From Tanytarsus gracilentus (taxonomy: Eukaryota; Arthropoda; Insecta; Diptera; Chironomidae): DNA of 64,000 nucleotides. The position numbers and the translations under genes are program-made. The notes beneath the pieces were generated by a model. The model made no database searches. It saw only the letters and a program-made list of their open reading frames with translations, and was not told the DNA's origin. Shown piece after piece: positions 34,694 through 49,338 of the stretch (the stretch's first letter is position 1; each line of letters starts with the position of its first letter). The stretch covers positions 1,860,001-1,924,000 of the forward strand of contig JAXRKN010000039.1 in the NCBI GenBank assembly GCA_038502055.1, written 5' to 3'.

Positions 34694-37600
34694 TGAAATC
34701 TCACTGCTTTATGTATTCGACATTTGTTATGATTCGCATAATTTTCTTTTTCGTATGATTGTGAGAAAATTTTCCTTTGGTGTTTCGGGCTCATAAAATT
34801 TTGTGGCAAATTAAATCTTTTTTGTTGTATTAAAGGGGTGTTGAACTTGGAAAATAAAAGCTCGACCATTAAAAAGCTTCAATGTGCCATGTTTCAATAA
34901 ACTTCACTCGAGAGAATTGAAATTTTTCTTTGATGTGGCTTTAAAGACAATTCTTTCAATTTCACTTCTTTTTTTGTGAAACGATTCATTCGAGTGAAAT
35001 CTCCAAATTCATTTCTCTAATGGATACGAAAAAGATTTGAAGAGTTTTATCGAGCGAGAGATAAGAAACGATAAACTTCACAAGACTCTCAAAGCACTGC
35101 TGTGTGTCTTGATGTGCAGTTTGCATAAATTTCTATCTTATAAAAGGATGCATGCAATTTTTTTATGAACACTCGAACAAGTCAGTCGATTTTATGAGTT
35201 TGAATTGACCCAAGAAGCTTCTTATCAAAGAACCTCTATGGTATATAAAAAAGTTAAAAGAGCTTGATTGAAAATTTCTTAATATAATAAAAATATTTTT
35301 TTTATGGCAACCCAAAAGAAGCTTTAATATCAATTTGAATTTTCCCAATGATCGAATTTGCTACCCATAAGTTTATATCCACATAACAATTGCAAATCAT
35401 TGAATTTCGAATGAGAATACAACAATTTACAATTGCTTCATCAATAAAAGCGCAATTTTCTTAGCTTCATTCTTAAATGTAAAAGTACTATCAATTGATT
35501 CACTCAGCTGGTAAAAATCAATTTTCTCATTCCTTTTCATCTTCACCACTCAATTGCACACAAAAAGTGTTGCATATATTGTGTGTGTATTTTTTGTTGA
35601 TAGGAGGTTCTTCCTCTTAGTTTTTTGGATAAGAAAGTTTTGTAATTTGGAAATAGTAAGGAATTTGTGAAAATTTGGAAGAAGAAAACACATGTGCTGA
35701 CATGATTTTTATTGAAAAAGGGAAAAAGTTTTACTGATCGATGTTGACTCAAGGCGGATTTTATGTATGATGAAAAATGGGTTCAACATTTAAGGGAATT
35801 TTAAAATAAACGCTTGAGAGATTTTTTTTAAAATAAAATCTTCAAACAAATTTATCAACAATTTACGGATATTCAAAAAAGTTGATCTTTTCACAAAAAA
35901 ACGTTCACAAAGCATAAAATTTATATCAATCGGAAAAGTGACAGAAAGTGAAATTTTTTATGCTGTATGTTTGAGTGAATTGAGATATTGACGTATGGTA
36001 ACAAATTTTATTTTTTAAGAGTGCATGTTTGAAGGAAATAAAATTATTCAAATGTATATCGTGTTCTAAAACATTAAAGTGTGAGTATATGAAGTTGTAA
36101 AATTTCTCAATTACAAACATATGTGGTTTAAATATTTTCTAAAATGTATAGTTTATATGGAAATTTTAACTTTATCTTTATTCGGTCGTTACACCCCAAT
36201 CGCAAAATTCCCAAAAGAGTCTAGATTCGAGGATAATTTTCAACTTTTTAAAGCACTTCTCTCACTGAATTTTTAATCGCACTGTTTGGCTATTTTACAG
36301 AAGATTATGCCAGTGTTGCTACCGAGAATTTTATCGTTGGATAAAAAGAGGTTGAGGAGATAAAGTTATCGAGAGAAAAAGGGTTACAGAAAAAGGTTAT
36401 TGAGTAACAGGCCAATAAATTAGTTATTTAATGTGAAAGGGTTTATAGAGGAGGCAACTTACGGTGTGAAATAATCCATGATCTTTAACACTTTCCCATT
36501 TTCACTTAGTTTTTTAAAGGCAAAATTTAATAAACCATAAATTAATTTTTCACGGTCTTAACTTTTGTATTTTTTTTATAAAAACGATTTTTTTGAATTT
36601 AATAAAATATTTAAAATTTTCTTACACTTACTTTTTTATGGAAAACTTTATATTTTTTTAAATGCAGCCGGCGAGAGTGAAATGAAGACTGAAACGAAAG
36701 ATACCAATTGTATGTACATAGTAAAACTTCTCCATCAATGTGTTTGTTTTATGATTAATACTTTCAGACACAACATAATCATACTCATTATACATTCAAC
36801 TTCATGTCAAGTATAAGAATTTTTAATGTTCTTATCTTTGTGTGGGATTAAATTTAATAATGTTGTATGTACAGATATGTACAAGGATCATCTTACACTT
36901 TTTAGAGATGTGAATTTCAAGAAGGTATTTAAGATTTAATTATAAATGTAGATGTAAATTTTACGTCATTAAAATTTCAATCGATTTATGAATTCTTTAT
37001 CTTGGACGCAATTTTTTATTTTTTTCACTTTACTCATTATGAAATTTTTATTGCCTAATTTTTTATGAGCTTGAAGAAAAAGGAGAAAAAAGCAAAAGAT
37101 AATTTTTATGGCATCCATCTGCGTTTAGGCGTCGTCTATTCAAAATTAAATTAATTATTCATGCAGATAAGATTTTTTAAGGTAGAAAGAAATGAGAAAA
37201 ATTTGTTAAACCGAAAAAAAAATGAGTTGACTCACTCTTGAAAATCGCCTGCACAAAATTTGAAGTTTAACAGGAATTTAATGAGAATTTAAATGGCAGC
37301 AATTGAGACTTAATTTGTGCTGCAATTTAATACTGCTCTGTTGCTGCACCGACAAAGTCCAGCTCAAAGAAAGAACAACAGAAATTTTCCTCAGAGTTGA
37401 TCAATCGATGAGTTTGCTGCTTGGATGGCAATCAATAAAGTTGACACTGCACTGTATATAGGAAAAATATAAATAAAGAGGAAATGAAGAGAGACAAGAA
37501 AAAGTAATTTATCTTTTCTCACTGAAGATTTTCCAATTGTTTATTGTGCACCGATGTGCATTTTTGGATCAATGCATTAATGTGTCTTACTCACTCGATG

Positions 37601-39603
37601 GATGCTACTGCTGCTGCATGGAGTGACTGGAAAAGTAATTTCAAAGTGTGATGTGTTTATAAAGCATTAATCATGACATGCATTGTCTGTATTATTGTCA
37701 TGAATCATCTGAATGTTTGTACACATACAGTGGGATGTGTTCATCAAATTTGAAATTTTTTAAAGTGAAAAAAATTATTTAAGGCAATAAAACTGTGTAA
37801 AAAATTATTTTATTCTTTTATTTTTCAAATGTATTGTGGATTGGCCCCTAAAACAATTTCATAAGCTTTAAAGACATCAATGTACATTTCTCATGATTTT
37901 GCAATTTTATTAAGTACTTCTTCGATTTACTAGCAGACAATGAACAATTTGCTCCGAAAGTAGAATGAAGATTTAAAAGTACATGCTACAGAAACATTAA
38001 GTGACAGATTGAAAACTTAATGTAAAGATTGTTAGAACTTTATAGAGCTCAGCATTGAATTTTCTCAAAATACATTTGAGTATACTCGAGTAATTATTTT
38101 TAAAAGAGAAAATGATTTTCTTTTTTGCTCTATAAATTTAAAATAGTTACAAAAATTAAATGTCCAGATGAAAATTCATAGCTCAAACACATCGTTAAAA
38201 ATATTTAAAGTCAAAATTTAAGATTTTGTAATCTCCAGAAGAAATCCAAAATTAATGTAAAGCGAAGCTATTAATGACTCTAAAACCATAATAGAGATAA
38301 ATAAGTGACCGCTAACCTAACACAGTGCACGAAAGCACACATTACTCGCTTTGACCACAAAACTGTCCTCGAGCATCGCAGTGTGACAAAAATGGAATCA
38401 AAACATTGACATTGGTCTGAAATGTAAACACACGAGTGTGTCCACATCCTCTTCATGATTTCGAAATAAAGATACCAAGGGACTCGACATGTAATACAAA
38501 ATGTGCTTTTTATAATGTTGATGGTAGTGAAGTCATGTAAAAATCATTAACTTTGTGTGTGTCAATTTCAAAATTAAATTTTGTCAATCCATTTTCACAA
38601 TTGAGTAATTTTAAAAGCTTTTGTCACGGTCCACAATTTTTATGTTATTTCGAGTGAAAATTCAATTTTGTTTGTTTATTGCAATTCAATATTGAGGAAA
38701 TAAATTAAAATTTCGTTTTTTTTCGAGAGAACCGGACATGAAATTAAAATTTGCAAATATTTGCTATGGTAAAATTTTTAATTGTTTTTTGATAAATTTT
38801 TCTATTTGGTAAATTTTTTTTATTGCTTCTGAATTTCTAAAAATTTTTAAAATTAAATTCTCAATTTTTGTTGATGTTAAAATTTGAATATCCATAAACA
38901 ATTTTATAATTAAAAATCATATATCGGCTAAAATCAGAGATGCCACTTATCAACGGAGCTGAGAGAGGAAGAAATTTTATAATAATTCCTTTTTTCTGAA
39001 CAACGAAGCAAACGTGGGGGAAACAACTCGAGCTGAAAAAGGAAACATTTGAATAAAGTGACAAAATATATCTCAGTGACAACAGAGTGAAGCCGAGATC
39101 AAGATGTGTGTTATGGATTTTAAGTGAAAAACTTTTTCATTCGCTTTGCTTTTGTGTGCAAAACATAAATTGTCGAAAAGATTTATTTGACAGGGAAGAG
39201 GAGTCGATAATCGATTTTAAACTTTAGAATTTTCTTAACAGGATGTGAAACTGAAAGTAAATTCACAAAGTAGTGAGCATGTGTTTCATTGATTTTTAAT
39301 ATTTTTTTATTCCTGGAATATTTTATGATTTTACCTGCTGTTATAATTTTTTTAAAAGTTTCCAAACCTCGAAGATAAATTGAAAAAAATGCGACATCCA
39401 TTATATTGGTTAATTGAATCGTAAAGCATGTCTAATGAAATTTTGTGCTTCACTAAATCTCAACAAGCTTATCTGCCTCGTTTTCAACACACATGCATCT
39501 CCGCAAAACCTGAAATCTTTTGCTGCCAAACACCGTGAAATGGATTTTTGATAAGAACTCTAGGTTATGACATGCTAGCCACAGATTCTAAGAGGAAAAA
39601 GGT
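34694..39603. other. Gene desert, left part
   Basis: About 4.9 kb without a supportable gene. It is AT-rich, with many poly-T/A runs and short chance frames. A TATAAAAG at 35139 lacks a well-spaced initiator or an ORF. It may hold distal regulatory sequence or introns or UTRs of genes not visible here. Confidence 0.5.
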
Positions 39604-39611
39604 GTTAAATC
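39604..39611. repeat. Left 8-bp target-site duplication of the hAT element
   Basis: GTTAAATC, repeated exactly at 40373-40380 on the other side of the element. Confidence 0.9.
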
Positions 39612-40372
39612 TAGAGTTTCTCACGGGTAACCCGGGTACGGGTATACCCGGGTATGCCCGTCAATTTTACTACCCGGGTATACCCGGAAAATTGCTCTAC
39701 CCTTACCCGGGTAAAAATTAAAAAATTCGAAGAAAATTTTCTTAATTTTTTTTGAAAAAATCTTCCTCCATAACTGCTTTTTATAAGTTTTGTGTAAACC
39801 AATACCTGAAAATGTTTTGTTTACAATGAATTTTATCACTTATCAAAACTACATGACTTAAGAAGGTAGTTTACCTTTATAAATTTAGATTCGTTTGTGA
39901 AATTTTTTAATTCAAAAAAGTATTTTGAAACATCAAGTGCAAGTGCAACAAAAAAATAGCCATGAGATGACATGAGAAGACTCAAACAAAGATCTCCAAT
40001 TTTGGACCGATTGTTTAAAGCTTTACTAACGATTCAGGCAACATCAGTTTCTTCATAGAGGGCATTTTTAGAGGCTGGAGATATTGTAACAAAGGCTAGA
40101 ACTCGAATGTCAGACCTTCACTGTGTAATGTTCCTTAAGAACTATTTCCATTAAACTTTTTATATTTCTTTTAATCTTTTCATTTTCTGTTTAAAAAACT
40201 TTTATTTCTGTTACTAAAAATGCTCTATGTAAAGATTAGCCGAAAATTTGAGTAAAAATAGGTATATTTTTTTAAAAAAATTCTTACCCGGGCATGCCCG
40301 GGCTACCCGGGTAGTAAATTTTTTTACCCGGGTAGGACAAAATCTCATTACCCGGGCATTTGAGAAACTCTA
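39612..40372. mobile_element. Decayed non-autonomous hAT-superfamily DNA transposon, 761 bp
   Basis: The ends are inverted repeats TAGAGTTTCTCA and TGAGAAACTCTA, and the flanks are an exact 8-bp duplication GTTAAATC. An 8-bp duplication and TAGAG-type ends are the signature of hAT elements. Subterminal regions carry nine CCCGGG palindromes (four left at 39631-39711, five right at 40287-40356), mostly as ACCCGGGTA, likely transposase-binding arrays. Inside, a plus-strand relic resembles the C-terminal hAT dimerisation domain. Full transposase coding is absent. Confidence 0.9.
39996..40154 (+). pseudogene. Relic of the hAT transposase C-terminal dimerisation domain
   Basis: One frame reads FKALLTIQATSVSS, then a TAG stop, then RAF and GDIVTKARTRMSDLHCVMFL before TAA at 40152. 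This follows the family pattern TSxxSER-x-FSxAG-x-I-x-T-x-x-R-x-x-L-x-x-x-x-x-x-x-x-FL, in which the stop replaces the conserved Glu. The rest of the transposase is missing, so the element is an internally deleted and mutated copy. Confidence 0.75.
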
Positions 40373-40380
40373 GTTAAATC
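40373..40380. repeat. Right 8-bp target-site duplication of the hAT element
   Basis: GTTAAATC, an exact partner of 39604-39611. Confidence 0.9.
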
Positions 40381-43300
40381 CCCCATAAAAATCCAAATCC
40401 GCTTTCTTTGCGATGATGATAAAAGCCACAAATAATTTTTATTTTAATCTTAAGGGCTTTTTTGATAATACCTTGGTGAGAGGATTTACAGTCTAGTTAA
40501 CAAGCTTTGAGGGTTTGTTTGGAAAAGAAAATTATTTTATGAAAACTCTTTATTTTGTTTTTATCTCAAACTTCTTAAATTAAAGAAAACCATGGAATTT
40601 ATTTTTAAAGCTCCAAATTTTTTTTATTGTTTAATAAAATATTTTTTTGTTTTTCTTTTATTATTTGAAAACTCCTATAGGGGCAAAAATCATTCATGAA
40701 CATATTTTTATGATTTTTTCTTGTTCATGCGAGTTAATAACAACAATCCGTCATTTTGCTACAAAAATTTAAGCAGAGTTGATTTTTGCTAAAAACTCAA
40801 ATATTTTTCACTAACAAAAATTATTTTTTAAACCACTTTACATGTTGCGAGCCCTGATTTGCGGAAAAAATCATGACATAAGCCTCAGGATGGAAATGTG
40901 GCTTACATAAATTTCGCATAAAAATCAGCGAAATTAAATTTTATGACGTTCTGAAATCGTCTACCTTATAAAACTGCTGCGATCTCCGTAAATTTTGTCG
41001 GGTGGCGAGAAAATAGATATGAAAAAGGTGTTTTTATTCATCTCCCTCTAAGATGTGTTCTTTCATGCTAAATCATCGTTTTATGACTTTTTCCGCCTCA
41101 TGAAACAAATTTAACTTCTCTTCGAGCTCTTAAAAATGTCTCTCACATCACTCTCCTGTCGCTCGTTATATCCATTTTGAATGTTCGAATTTGTGGGTGT
41201 CGGCATGAAGAATTATTGCCAAAATTTCTCTCTCTATAATCATGAAAAATGTCAATCAAAATTTATTTTTTTCTCGTCGTTGCAAATTCTAGTCTAGAGT
41301 AAAATTCTCATTTTACAGAGATCTGCTTGTTTTCAAAAAAAGGGTAGCGATAGAGAATTTTTGTAAACACATATTTGAATTATGTGAGGATATGGGAAAG
41401 ACATTGTGAGAGAGGGACAATAAATAAATTCTAAACATTTTTCATTTGTTAACTTTGAAGAACTCGCAAAAGATATTTTTTAAATTTAGTTTTAGTTTTT
41501 GATCTCAAAAATATAAATTCGTAAATTGGAGCGAGAAATAATAAATACCTAAGATATTGCTGCCGCAAATCTCACTCCACCACATTTTATCTTGTCAAAA
41601 TGGCATCAACGCAATTCATCAGCATGAGATATGTGTGTTTATGTGTCACTCGATACACATGTGTGATTCTCGCCTTGTGAGGGGAAAAGTTTCGTGATGG
41701 ATCCTCAAATTTCACTCCACGTCAGTCGAGCAGCCGACAAAATGATGCGGTAAATATTTTTCTTTGTTAAAATAATATTTCAAGTTTTCACGTGTCCTCG
41801 CATGATAAATGATGATAGAATACAGCGGCGGCGATGTTATTGAGTCACGTTTACAATATCAATTTTTAACGAAAACAAAGTCGCAAAAGCTCTTTAAAGT
41901 ATGTCATTAAGAACATGTTTTTCAGTCGCTATCTTTGAGAGGAAAGTTTTTCAACTTGAACTTTTTCTGACACACAGAAAAGTTTTTTATTAAAAATAAT
42001 TTCGAAGAGTTTAAAAACTTTTTCTTCGAAACTTACAAGCAGAGTGCAATCGAACATTAAAAAATGTCGATGGAGCTTTTAATTTTGGAATTTTTTGCAT
42101 CCACTAAATTACAAGTGTTTATTTATGTATCATCGAAAGTTGAGCATCCCAACTATCTTTCATGACCTCATTTAAAATGCATTAAATTCGCATCTTGGCA
42201 TCAATGCATGCAGTCAACGTATTTTATTCCTCTCTCCTCCACTTTCAATTTGTATTTCATTATTTACCAAAAAATTGACATTTTAAAAAAGAACAAAATA
42301 AAACAAATTAAACTTCACAAGGAAAATTAAAATTTGAATATCAAAAGATAATTTTGCTGTCGAAGGTACTAACATGAAATTTTCTATTATAATTGAATTT
42401 TAACCGCAAGCTAATAATAACATCAAAAGCATTCAATTGAATTTGGGTGAATATAGAAAACCTGTTTTGATGGTAAGCAAAGCCGCTGGTTTAAAAGGTT
42501 CAAAAGTTTGATATTAAAGGACCCGACTTATGCAAACAGATTGAACTGAAGCGTATAAATTAAACAAGTTAATTAAAATTCACGATCGAGACCTGTGGTC
42601 GAATAATTTTTTCATCTCTTTTCGTTCGTAATTTGTCAAAATTTCAGTGAACAACTGACATCCTCAATTTAAATGTCAATCCAAAACAAATGAAGCTCGT
42701 AACTTAAAAAACCGGCAATATCGACAGCATATCAGACAATGTTAAAAATGCCTTCGATTACACACTTCAGATGAGATGAAAATGTAATTGATGAAATTCG
42801 GAATATTTACGACTGTAATGCGAACGAGAAAATTTCTTTTGTTCTCTCATTTTTCTTCTTTTTTAAGTCGAAATCGTTGATGAGAAAATGAGTAGAAAAT
42901 GTGAGGATTTTATCTTTAAAATTAATGTATTTTCCATCTCCATTGAACTGTCGTTTTTTGAGAAGAGATTTGCAAATACTTTCAACATAATTGCGCCATC
43001 AATTTAAATCAGTCATTTCATTTGTAAAATTCTTGATTCGAAGGTAGAAAAAATTGAAAATGTCAAGAGAATTTTACGTCAGTAAATGCATAATTTTCAA
43101 TAAATATTTCTGATCTTTTTTCTTTTTTCAAGCACCATCGGATACAAGTCATGATATCTGAAATCAAATTTAACTTCAAGTTTGTAAGGATGTTAGAGAG
43201 TGTGCGTGTAACGCATCATAAAAACTGCCGTAAAATTAATCATATAAAGCTCCACTATTGTGTGAATTTTCGTTGAAACTAAAAAGCTTGAAAATTTTAA

Positions 43301-46300
43301 TAATTTAAAATTTAAGTAAATTTTATTCATATTTTCTCGCAAATTAATTTAGAACTACGGGCGGCGTCCCACCTAAAAACTTTCTAGTCAATGATATAAA
43401 ATTACAATAATCTCATTCGCGCGTGTTAAGATGCGACCGAAGATTTGAGGGGATTGAAGGTTTTAAAAAAGTAAACCCGTGTTAAAGGTTTTGATAAGAG
43501 AAAAAAATATTTTTTTTATCTTTAAAAAAATCTTCAACATTTTTGAAAATAATAAAAATTTTTGCTCCATCTTATTTTCAGCCCCTTCATAAGATGGCAA
43601 CAATCGTACACATCATAACATTTGTAATAAAAAATCACATAATGATAAAGATTTGAGCACTCATCCTTGCAGTGCACAAACAAACCTAAAGCATCACAAC
43701 ATACGGCACTCTCTCACTTATGAGTTTTGATAATTTTCAGAGTTCATCATTTATTAAAGGATAAGAGAGTGCGATACATCATCGAGAAATGTGTATTTGA
43801 TACACATCATGCCCATTAAACATTAATGTTTACATCAACATTCGAGCACTGCTTTCGAGGCAATTACATTAAAAAGTCAATTGAGTGAAATTTTGGAGAT
43901 ATACATACAAGAATTTTTAATGATGTCATTATTTTTAATCCTAAAGTCAATTGGATTAAATTATGAACCTTGAATTTATTAACATCAGAACAAATTCGAA
44001 AATATTTTCAATCTAAAAATATGTTTTTCATGTTTAAAAATTATTTTTTAAGCAAATGATTTATTAGCAGGTAATTAGTTATTTTTCTTGAAAATTTTTC
44101 AATTTGATTTATTGTTTGTTTAACATGTGCATGCACAAAATAAATTTGCATCATCGCACGTGTAAATTTATGTGTTGAAAATTTTGTCATTAGCTACTGA
44201 GAGTGGTAAATAAAATTATTGTTAAGTTAAGTTTTGAGTAAGTCGTATCTCGAAATAAATTTGAAATTGTGCAAAAAAAATTTAATCTTTTCAATCGTTT
44301 AAAAGCTTTAAAAATTTAATTGATAAATATTTATTTTTTGCAACATGATCGAAGCTTTATTGCGTCTTTTATGAAAGTTCCGCTAATAGTTGAGTGACTT
44401 AATGATGTTTTCGATATATTGTGTTTCATCATATTTTTTTTGCAAGCAAACATCATAAATGAAGAATCTTGTGCAAATATTTTTCCTTCATTGAAAGAAG
44501 ATAAAAATAAATAAAAATCGATTTTATTGTGTTGCTTCTAAATAATATTTTTCAAACATATTGACCATTATCGATTAAATGAAATTTCTGCTGATAAAAT
44601 GACTGTTATGAGCTCATAATTGAACATTTCCATTTCCCGTCTTCCGACACTATTCCGTCGTTATGAGCTCAATTCACAAAAATTTACTTCATTCCCGCTC
44701 ATATTCATTTATGATGGCAATGACAATAATATTATTATTTTATTTCACTTCAGGCACCTTTCGTTTCCATTGCAATAAATGATAATGTCAAATTTGAGCC
44801 ATAACAACGGATGACGATAATAAGCGCCAATGATAATTTCATTTCAACAATTCAGATGCTCTCAAAGGATTCATATTTCGGGTCTGTCTTTTTGATAGCC
44901 TTCAAAATTGTCAATTATCCATTATTATACGTCCTGATATTATCGGTAATGGCAACAAATTAATTTAATTTAATTATGCTCTGGCTTTTAAGATAGTGAT
45001 TTAGATTTTGAGGTTAGATTTAATTAAAATTGAAGAGGTTTTAATTAATACAACTGAAAAAGGTCTTTAAATAAAATTAAATTGAAATAATTAAGTAAAG
45101 TTGCTTAGTTCGATATTTTTTTGTGAGAATCAAAGTTAAAATTAAATTCAAATTTATTTAGTTTTCCGCTAATCATTTCCTAAATTTTACCCTTTTCAAT
45201 GAAGTTATTAATTATAAATATCCCTTTTTATTGAAGCACGAATCTCCTTCGGCTTTGCTTGATGAAGTGAAAATGGGTCTCGAAAACTACTGAAATATCA
45301 AAATGACTGATAATAACTCATCCTTTTATAATGTAAAAACAACATTCAGCAATCTTGATAAATGATTTTCCTCTTTCACCCAAGATGTTGCGGCGGTTGA
45401 ATGAATTTATTGCCCCAAAATTTATTGTATTTGAGAGAGAGAAATCAACAAATGTGGCTGTATAAGAAAACTTGGCAATTAAATCAATCATTATGAATGA
45501 GTAGCATCGGTAGCATAATTTGGAAAAATGTAATTTCGCACTTGTTTGAGCATGATGAATTTTAAGCGGGAAGTTATAAATTTTAGATCACAATGCTCGC
45601 AATTTTAATTAGATGGTATTTATTTAAGAGATTTATTTTTTTGTGAGATTTGGAATAATTTTTGTTTTTTATACGGTTCAATATTTTCTGAAAAAATGAT
45701 TTAATAATTTGCGAGCTTTTCTGTTTACTCTTTTTGTATTAAATGTTTACATTTTTTTAACATTATGTTTATTTGCATTTTCATAAAAATTACTTTAAAT
45801 TATAAACGAAAAAACTCACGAGTTTTTCAACATTTTCTTAACCTTTTAACCTCCTGACACAATTCTATTTCGGAAATAGTATTTCCATTATGTTTTGCTT
45901 CTTTTTCTCCTTGTTTCCTGAAATTTCCTTCATTACATTGTTCACGTTTAATTGCTCAATTATAACCGAATCCTTTCACGCATACCAAAGTAAATCATTT
46001 GTCAACCAAAAAAAGTAATGATATAATTTTTTTGTAAAGTGAGATAAAGGGAGAATAAATTTGAAATAATTCTTTATAATAAAATGTTTTTTTCAGAATC
46101 GTTTGTGAATTGAAGCAATTGTAAATGAGTTAAAGCAAATTGCGATATCGCATTCTATTTTCATCCCCTTTTTTTGCTCGTGATTTTTTCCCTTTAACAT
46201 TTAATGGAGCCGTTCTTATCACTCGTTAAGTTGCCCTCTCGTGTCTTCTTATTTCTCCCTGCTTATGCCTCTAACGATCTAGATTCGTAAATTTCGTGTT

Positions 46301-49300
46301 TCTTGCTGTTTTAATATTCTTTTTCACTTCACTTCGGTGAGCATGAAAAAGAACGATTTCACGCTAATTTCTTTTCTGGGCCGATTAAGCTTGGAAGTAT
46401 TAAGAGAAGGTAAGAGAAATTAAATTTAAATTAAAAATGAAATTCGGAGTGAACTTAAAAAAGGAAACAAAATTTTCTTCATAAAATTTTCCTCAGTAAA
46501 AAGTTATAAAATGATCAAAGACACAAAATCAGTGAGTCACAAATTCAATCAACGATTAAGGAAGATCAGAGATTTCATTGAATCAATCTATTTTAATTAA
46601 AATTCAATCAAAGAATTTGCTTTAAAATCTTACTTACTTCTCAATTCCATTTCGATGCTAATTAAAATCCACTTCAACCATGCAGATGGAAATGATTTAA
46701 TGAATTTTTCATCCATTTTACATCAAATTCATTTCTTCCGTCTCAATTTCCTTATTTTTTCCTAACACGATGAAGTTTCTCAATTAGAAACGAGCTGTTT
46801 GAGGAGAAAATAATTTTCATTATATGAAGAGTGATAGAGCAAACTATAAGTAGACAGTCGGACGTCGTTTATGATGACTAATTGAGTCATTTCCACCTTT
46901 CTCATTGCATAAATGTGATATTTTATTTCTCAGACATTCCATAAGTGATGCTGCATGAAATGCAAGTTTTTCATAATTTTGGGTGAATTTTAAATTTAAA
47001 TGAAAATGTGAAAATTTAATACTGAGGAAATAAATTAAAATTTCGATTTTCAAAAATTTTTAACCATTGAAAAATATTTTCCTTCTCTGAGTTACCTCTT
47101 GAAATCAGTTCCATTTGTTCTTCGAATGTTTTCTCACGCAAATCATTATCTAAGGTAAGCAATAATGCATGTCTCACGGAAGAATGAATGGTGATGACAC
47201 CTTAGATGGAAGTTAATGAATAAAATCTTCATTAATTTAATGTGAAGTGCTTTGTTATAAGGCTAATGACTGAGAGTCTGCTGGGACATTGAGTGATAGG
47301 ATAGAAGAGTAATTTGAATAATTAAACCAAGAACTGTGGATGAAGTTTTAATTTTAAAGAAGAAAAATTCTCCATTAATTTTTTTCAGTTTTTTTCTTGT
47401 TAAAATATCGATCAAGTTTTATCGACTTATGTTGCTCATTTTTTAATGGATTTTTCACGCCACTTGTCAGTTTGTCACCAAGAACCATAAAAAATTTATT
47501 GAGTTTTCTTTTAATTACTTTGCGAATGCAGAACTTAATAAAACCAAAAATAGCACAAGGAAGGTCAATAATAAAATTTTTTTGATGGCCAACATTAAAA
47601 CGAAGACACTCTAATGAAAATGTAACATTTTTTTAAATTTACGACAAGAAATGCTTCGTCATTCATTTCTTCTCGAAAAAATTTTCTTTCTGGAGCCCCT
47701 TAGGTCATTTATTATTTATTTATTAAACTGCAGATTTTTCTCCCTCATTGATCGTGTAACGTGTTCCGAGTTGACTCAGATTGTGAGTTTCAACGAAAAA
47801 TGTAGCATAGGGATTAAAGTTTGAAGCAAGTGCCGGTTTCATAAGTGATGTAAAATGTTTAAAGGGAAATATTTCACTTAAATATTGAAAAGCTTTCAAA
47901 TTGAAAAAAATAACTTTTTATGTGACACAACCAGTAATTGCCCACCAGGTTAAGTAATACTGCAGCATGAGATGCAAATAAAGTAAAATCCAAATTAAAT
48001 TTTTCTCTCCGATTTCATTATAAATTTATAACAATTTTCCCCCTTTCCAGCGTTATAAATTGAAATCGAATTCTTCCATGCCACTGAATCTCTTTTCTTC
48101 GATTTATTAAAAAGTTTTGAAGTAAAAATGCATCGTGGAAGAAATTTTTTCCATTGAATAAGAAAAGCGAGTTTGCGAGATGCTCCACTGAATCGATTTT
48201 ATACACGAGAAAATAATGTAAAAGAAATGGAGGGAAATTTTAAAGCTGCGGCAAAAGGTGAAAAATAATCTGGTAGTTTATTGTGGAGAAAAGTTTTTGT
48301 TGAAGGGATCTTCAGACAGTCCGTCAAATTTTATTTTTAAATTTAATTTAATTGTGACCTAACTTAAAATTTAAATTGATTATTTTTATTTTTAGTTTAA
48401 CAAATGTTACAAAATTCATAAATTCACCCCACTATCTCATCCTTTTCTACTCAGCCTGAAGTAGCCTCAGATTTTCTTTTTCTTTACACAATGTGGGTTT
48501 TTCACAAAACTTTTTTCTGTATCGAGCAACAACAAAAGATTTTCCTCGACCACGTTACATAAATTTCATTGATTTTTTTCGCCATCGACTTTAAGGATTT
48601 ATTATTGTGATCCAATGAGTTCGAAAAAAAAGGGTCAAATGAAAGCCACAGGAATGGAAACATTTTTTAACCAGAAGAAGAAAAAGTACAAAAGGAGCGC
48701 TCTATAGGTCAAAGTGAGAGTGTGGTATGGTTTGAATTATGGTAAAATTTAATCTGATGAAAATTGTTTAAATTTAAAGTTTGAAATTTTCTGTGAAATG
48801 AAATTTTAATATTTTAAATCATGAGAAACTTTTTTGTTTTACTTGAAATAAATTCTAATTTCCACAATTCACAAAAATTCTTTCTCATTTCCATTATTTT
48901 TCAATTTTCCTTTTTTGATTAAGAGAAAATTCAATTATTCTGTAATTATGTTGATTTCTTTGACAACGACAATTGTTGCAAATTACCATACTAATGTGCA
49001 TTATACATTAACATCAACAAGCGTCTCTAATTGATGCAAGTAAGAGGCTTTTATTTATCGATAAGAGCGAAAACATGAATTAGCATTTTCGAGAATGGGA
49101 GCTACCTAATTAAGAAAGCGCACAATTCAATTATGGAAATTCAAATGACACTGCTAAAGGTAAAAAAAAATTTTTACAAAAAAATCTTAAGTGAATTATC
49201 TAATTTTTAGAGATCCTGAATTCACCGGTAAATGTGTTTTCGGTGATAACCAATACATCAGAATTTACAGCATTTTTTTACTAAAAATTATTTTTCATTT

Positions 49301-49338
49301 TTTAGTGTTTGCATAACAAGTATTAGAAATAAAAACTC
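40381..49338. other. Gene desert, middle part
   Basis: About 9 kb with no supportable coding region on either strand. A slightly GC-richer patch near 43360-43480 could be an old repeat fragment. A 26-bp AT-rich string near 47020-47045 also occurs near 38689-38714 with one mismatch. Otherwise nothing is recognised. Confidence 0.5.

Noticed and set aside
35139..35190. TATAAAAG with a TCAGTC motif downstream
   Set aside because: The spacing to the initiator is about 45 nt rather than about 30, and only a very short frame follows.
38689..38714. A 26-bp near-identical string also present near 47020-47045
   Set aside because: It is AT-rich and short, with no target duplication or further homology at either site. 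It could be chance or a very old repeat scrap.
43360..43480. Slightly GC-richer patch in the gene desert
   Set aside because: It has no open frame, inverted repeat or second copy in the window, so there is not enough to call a repeat or RNA gene.
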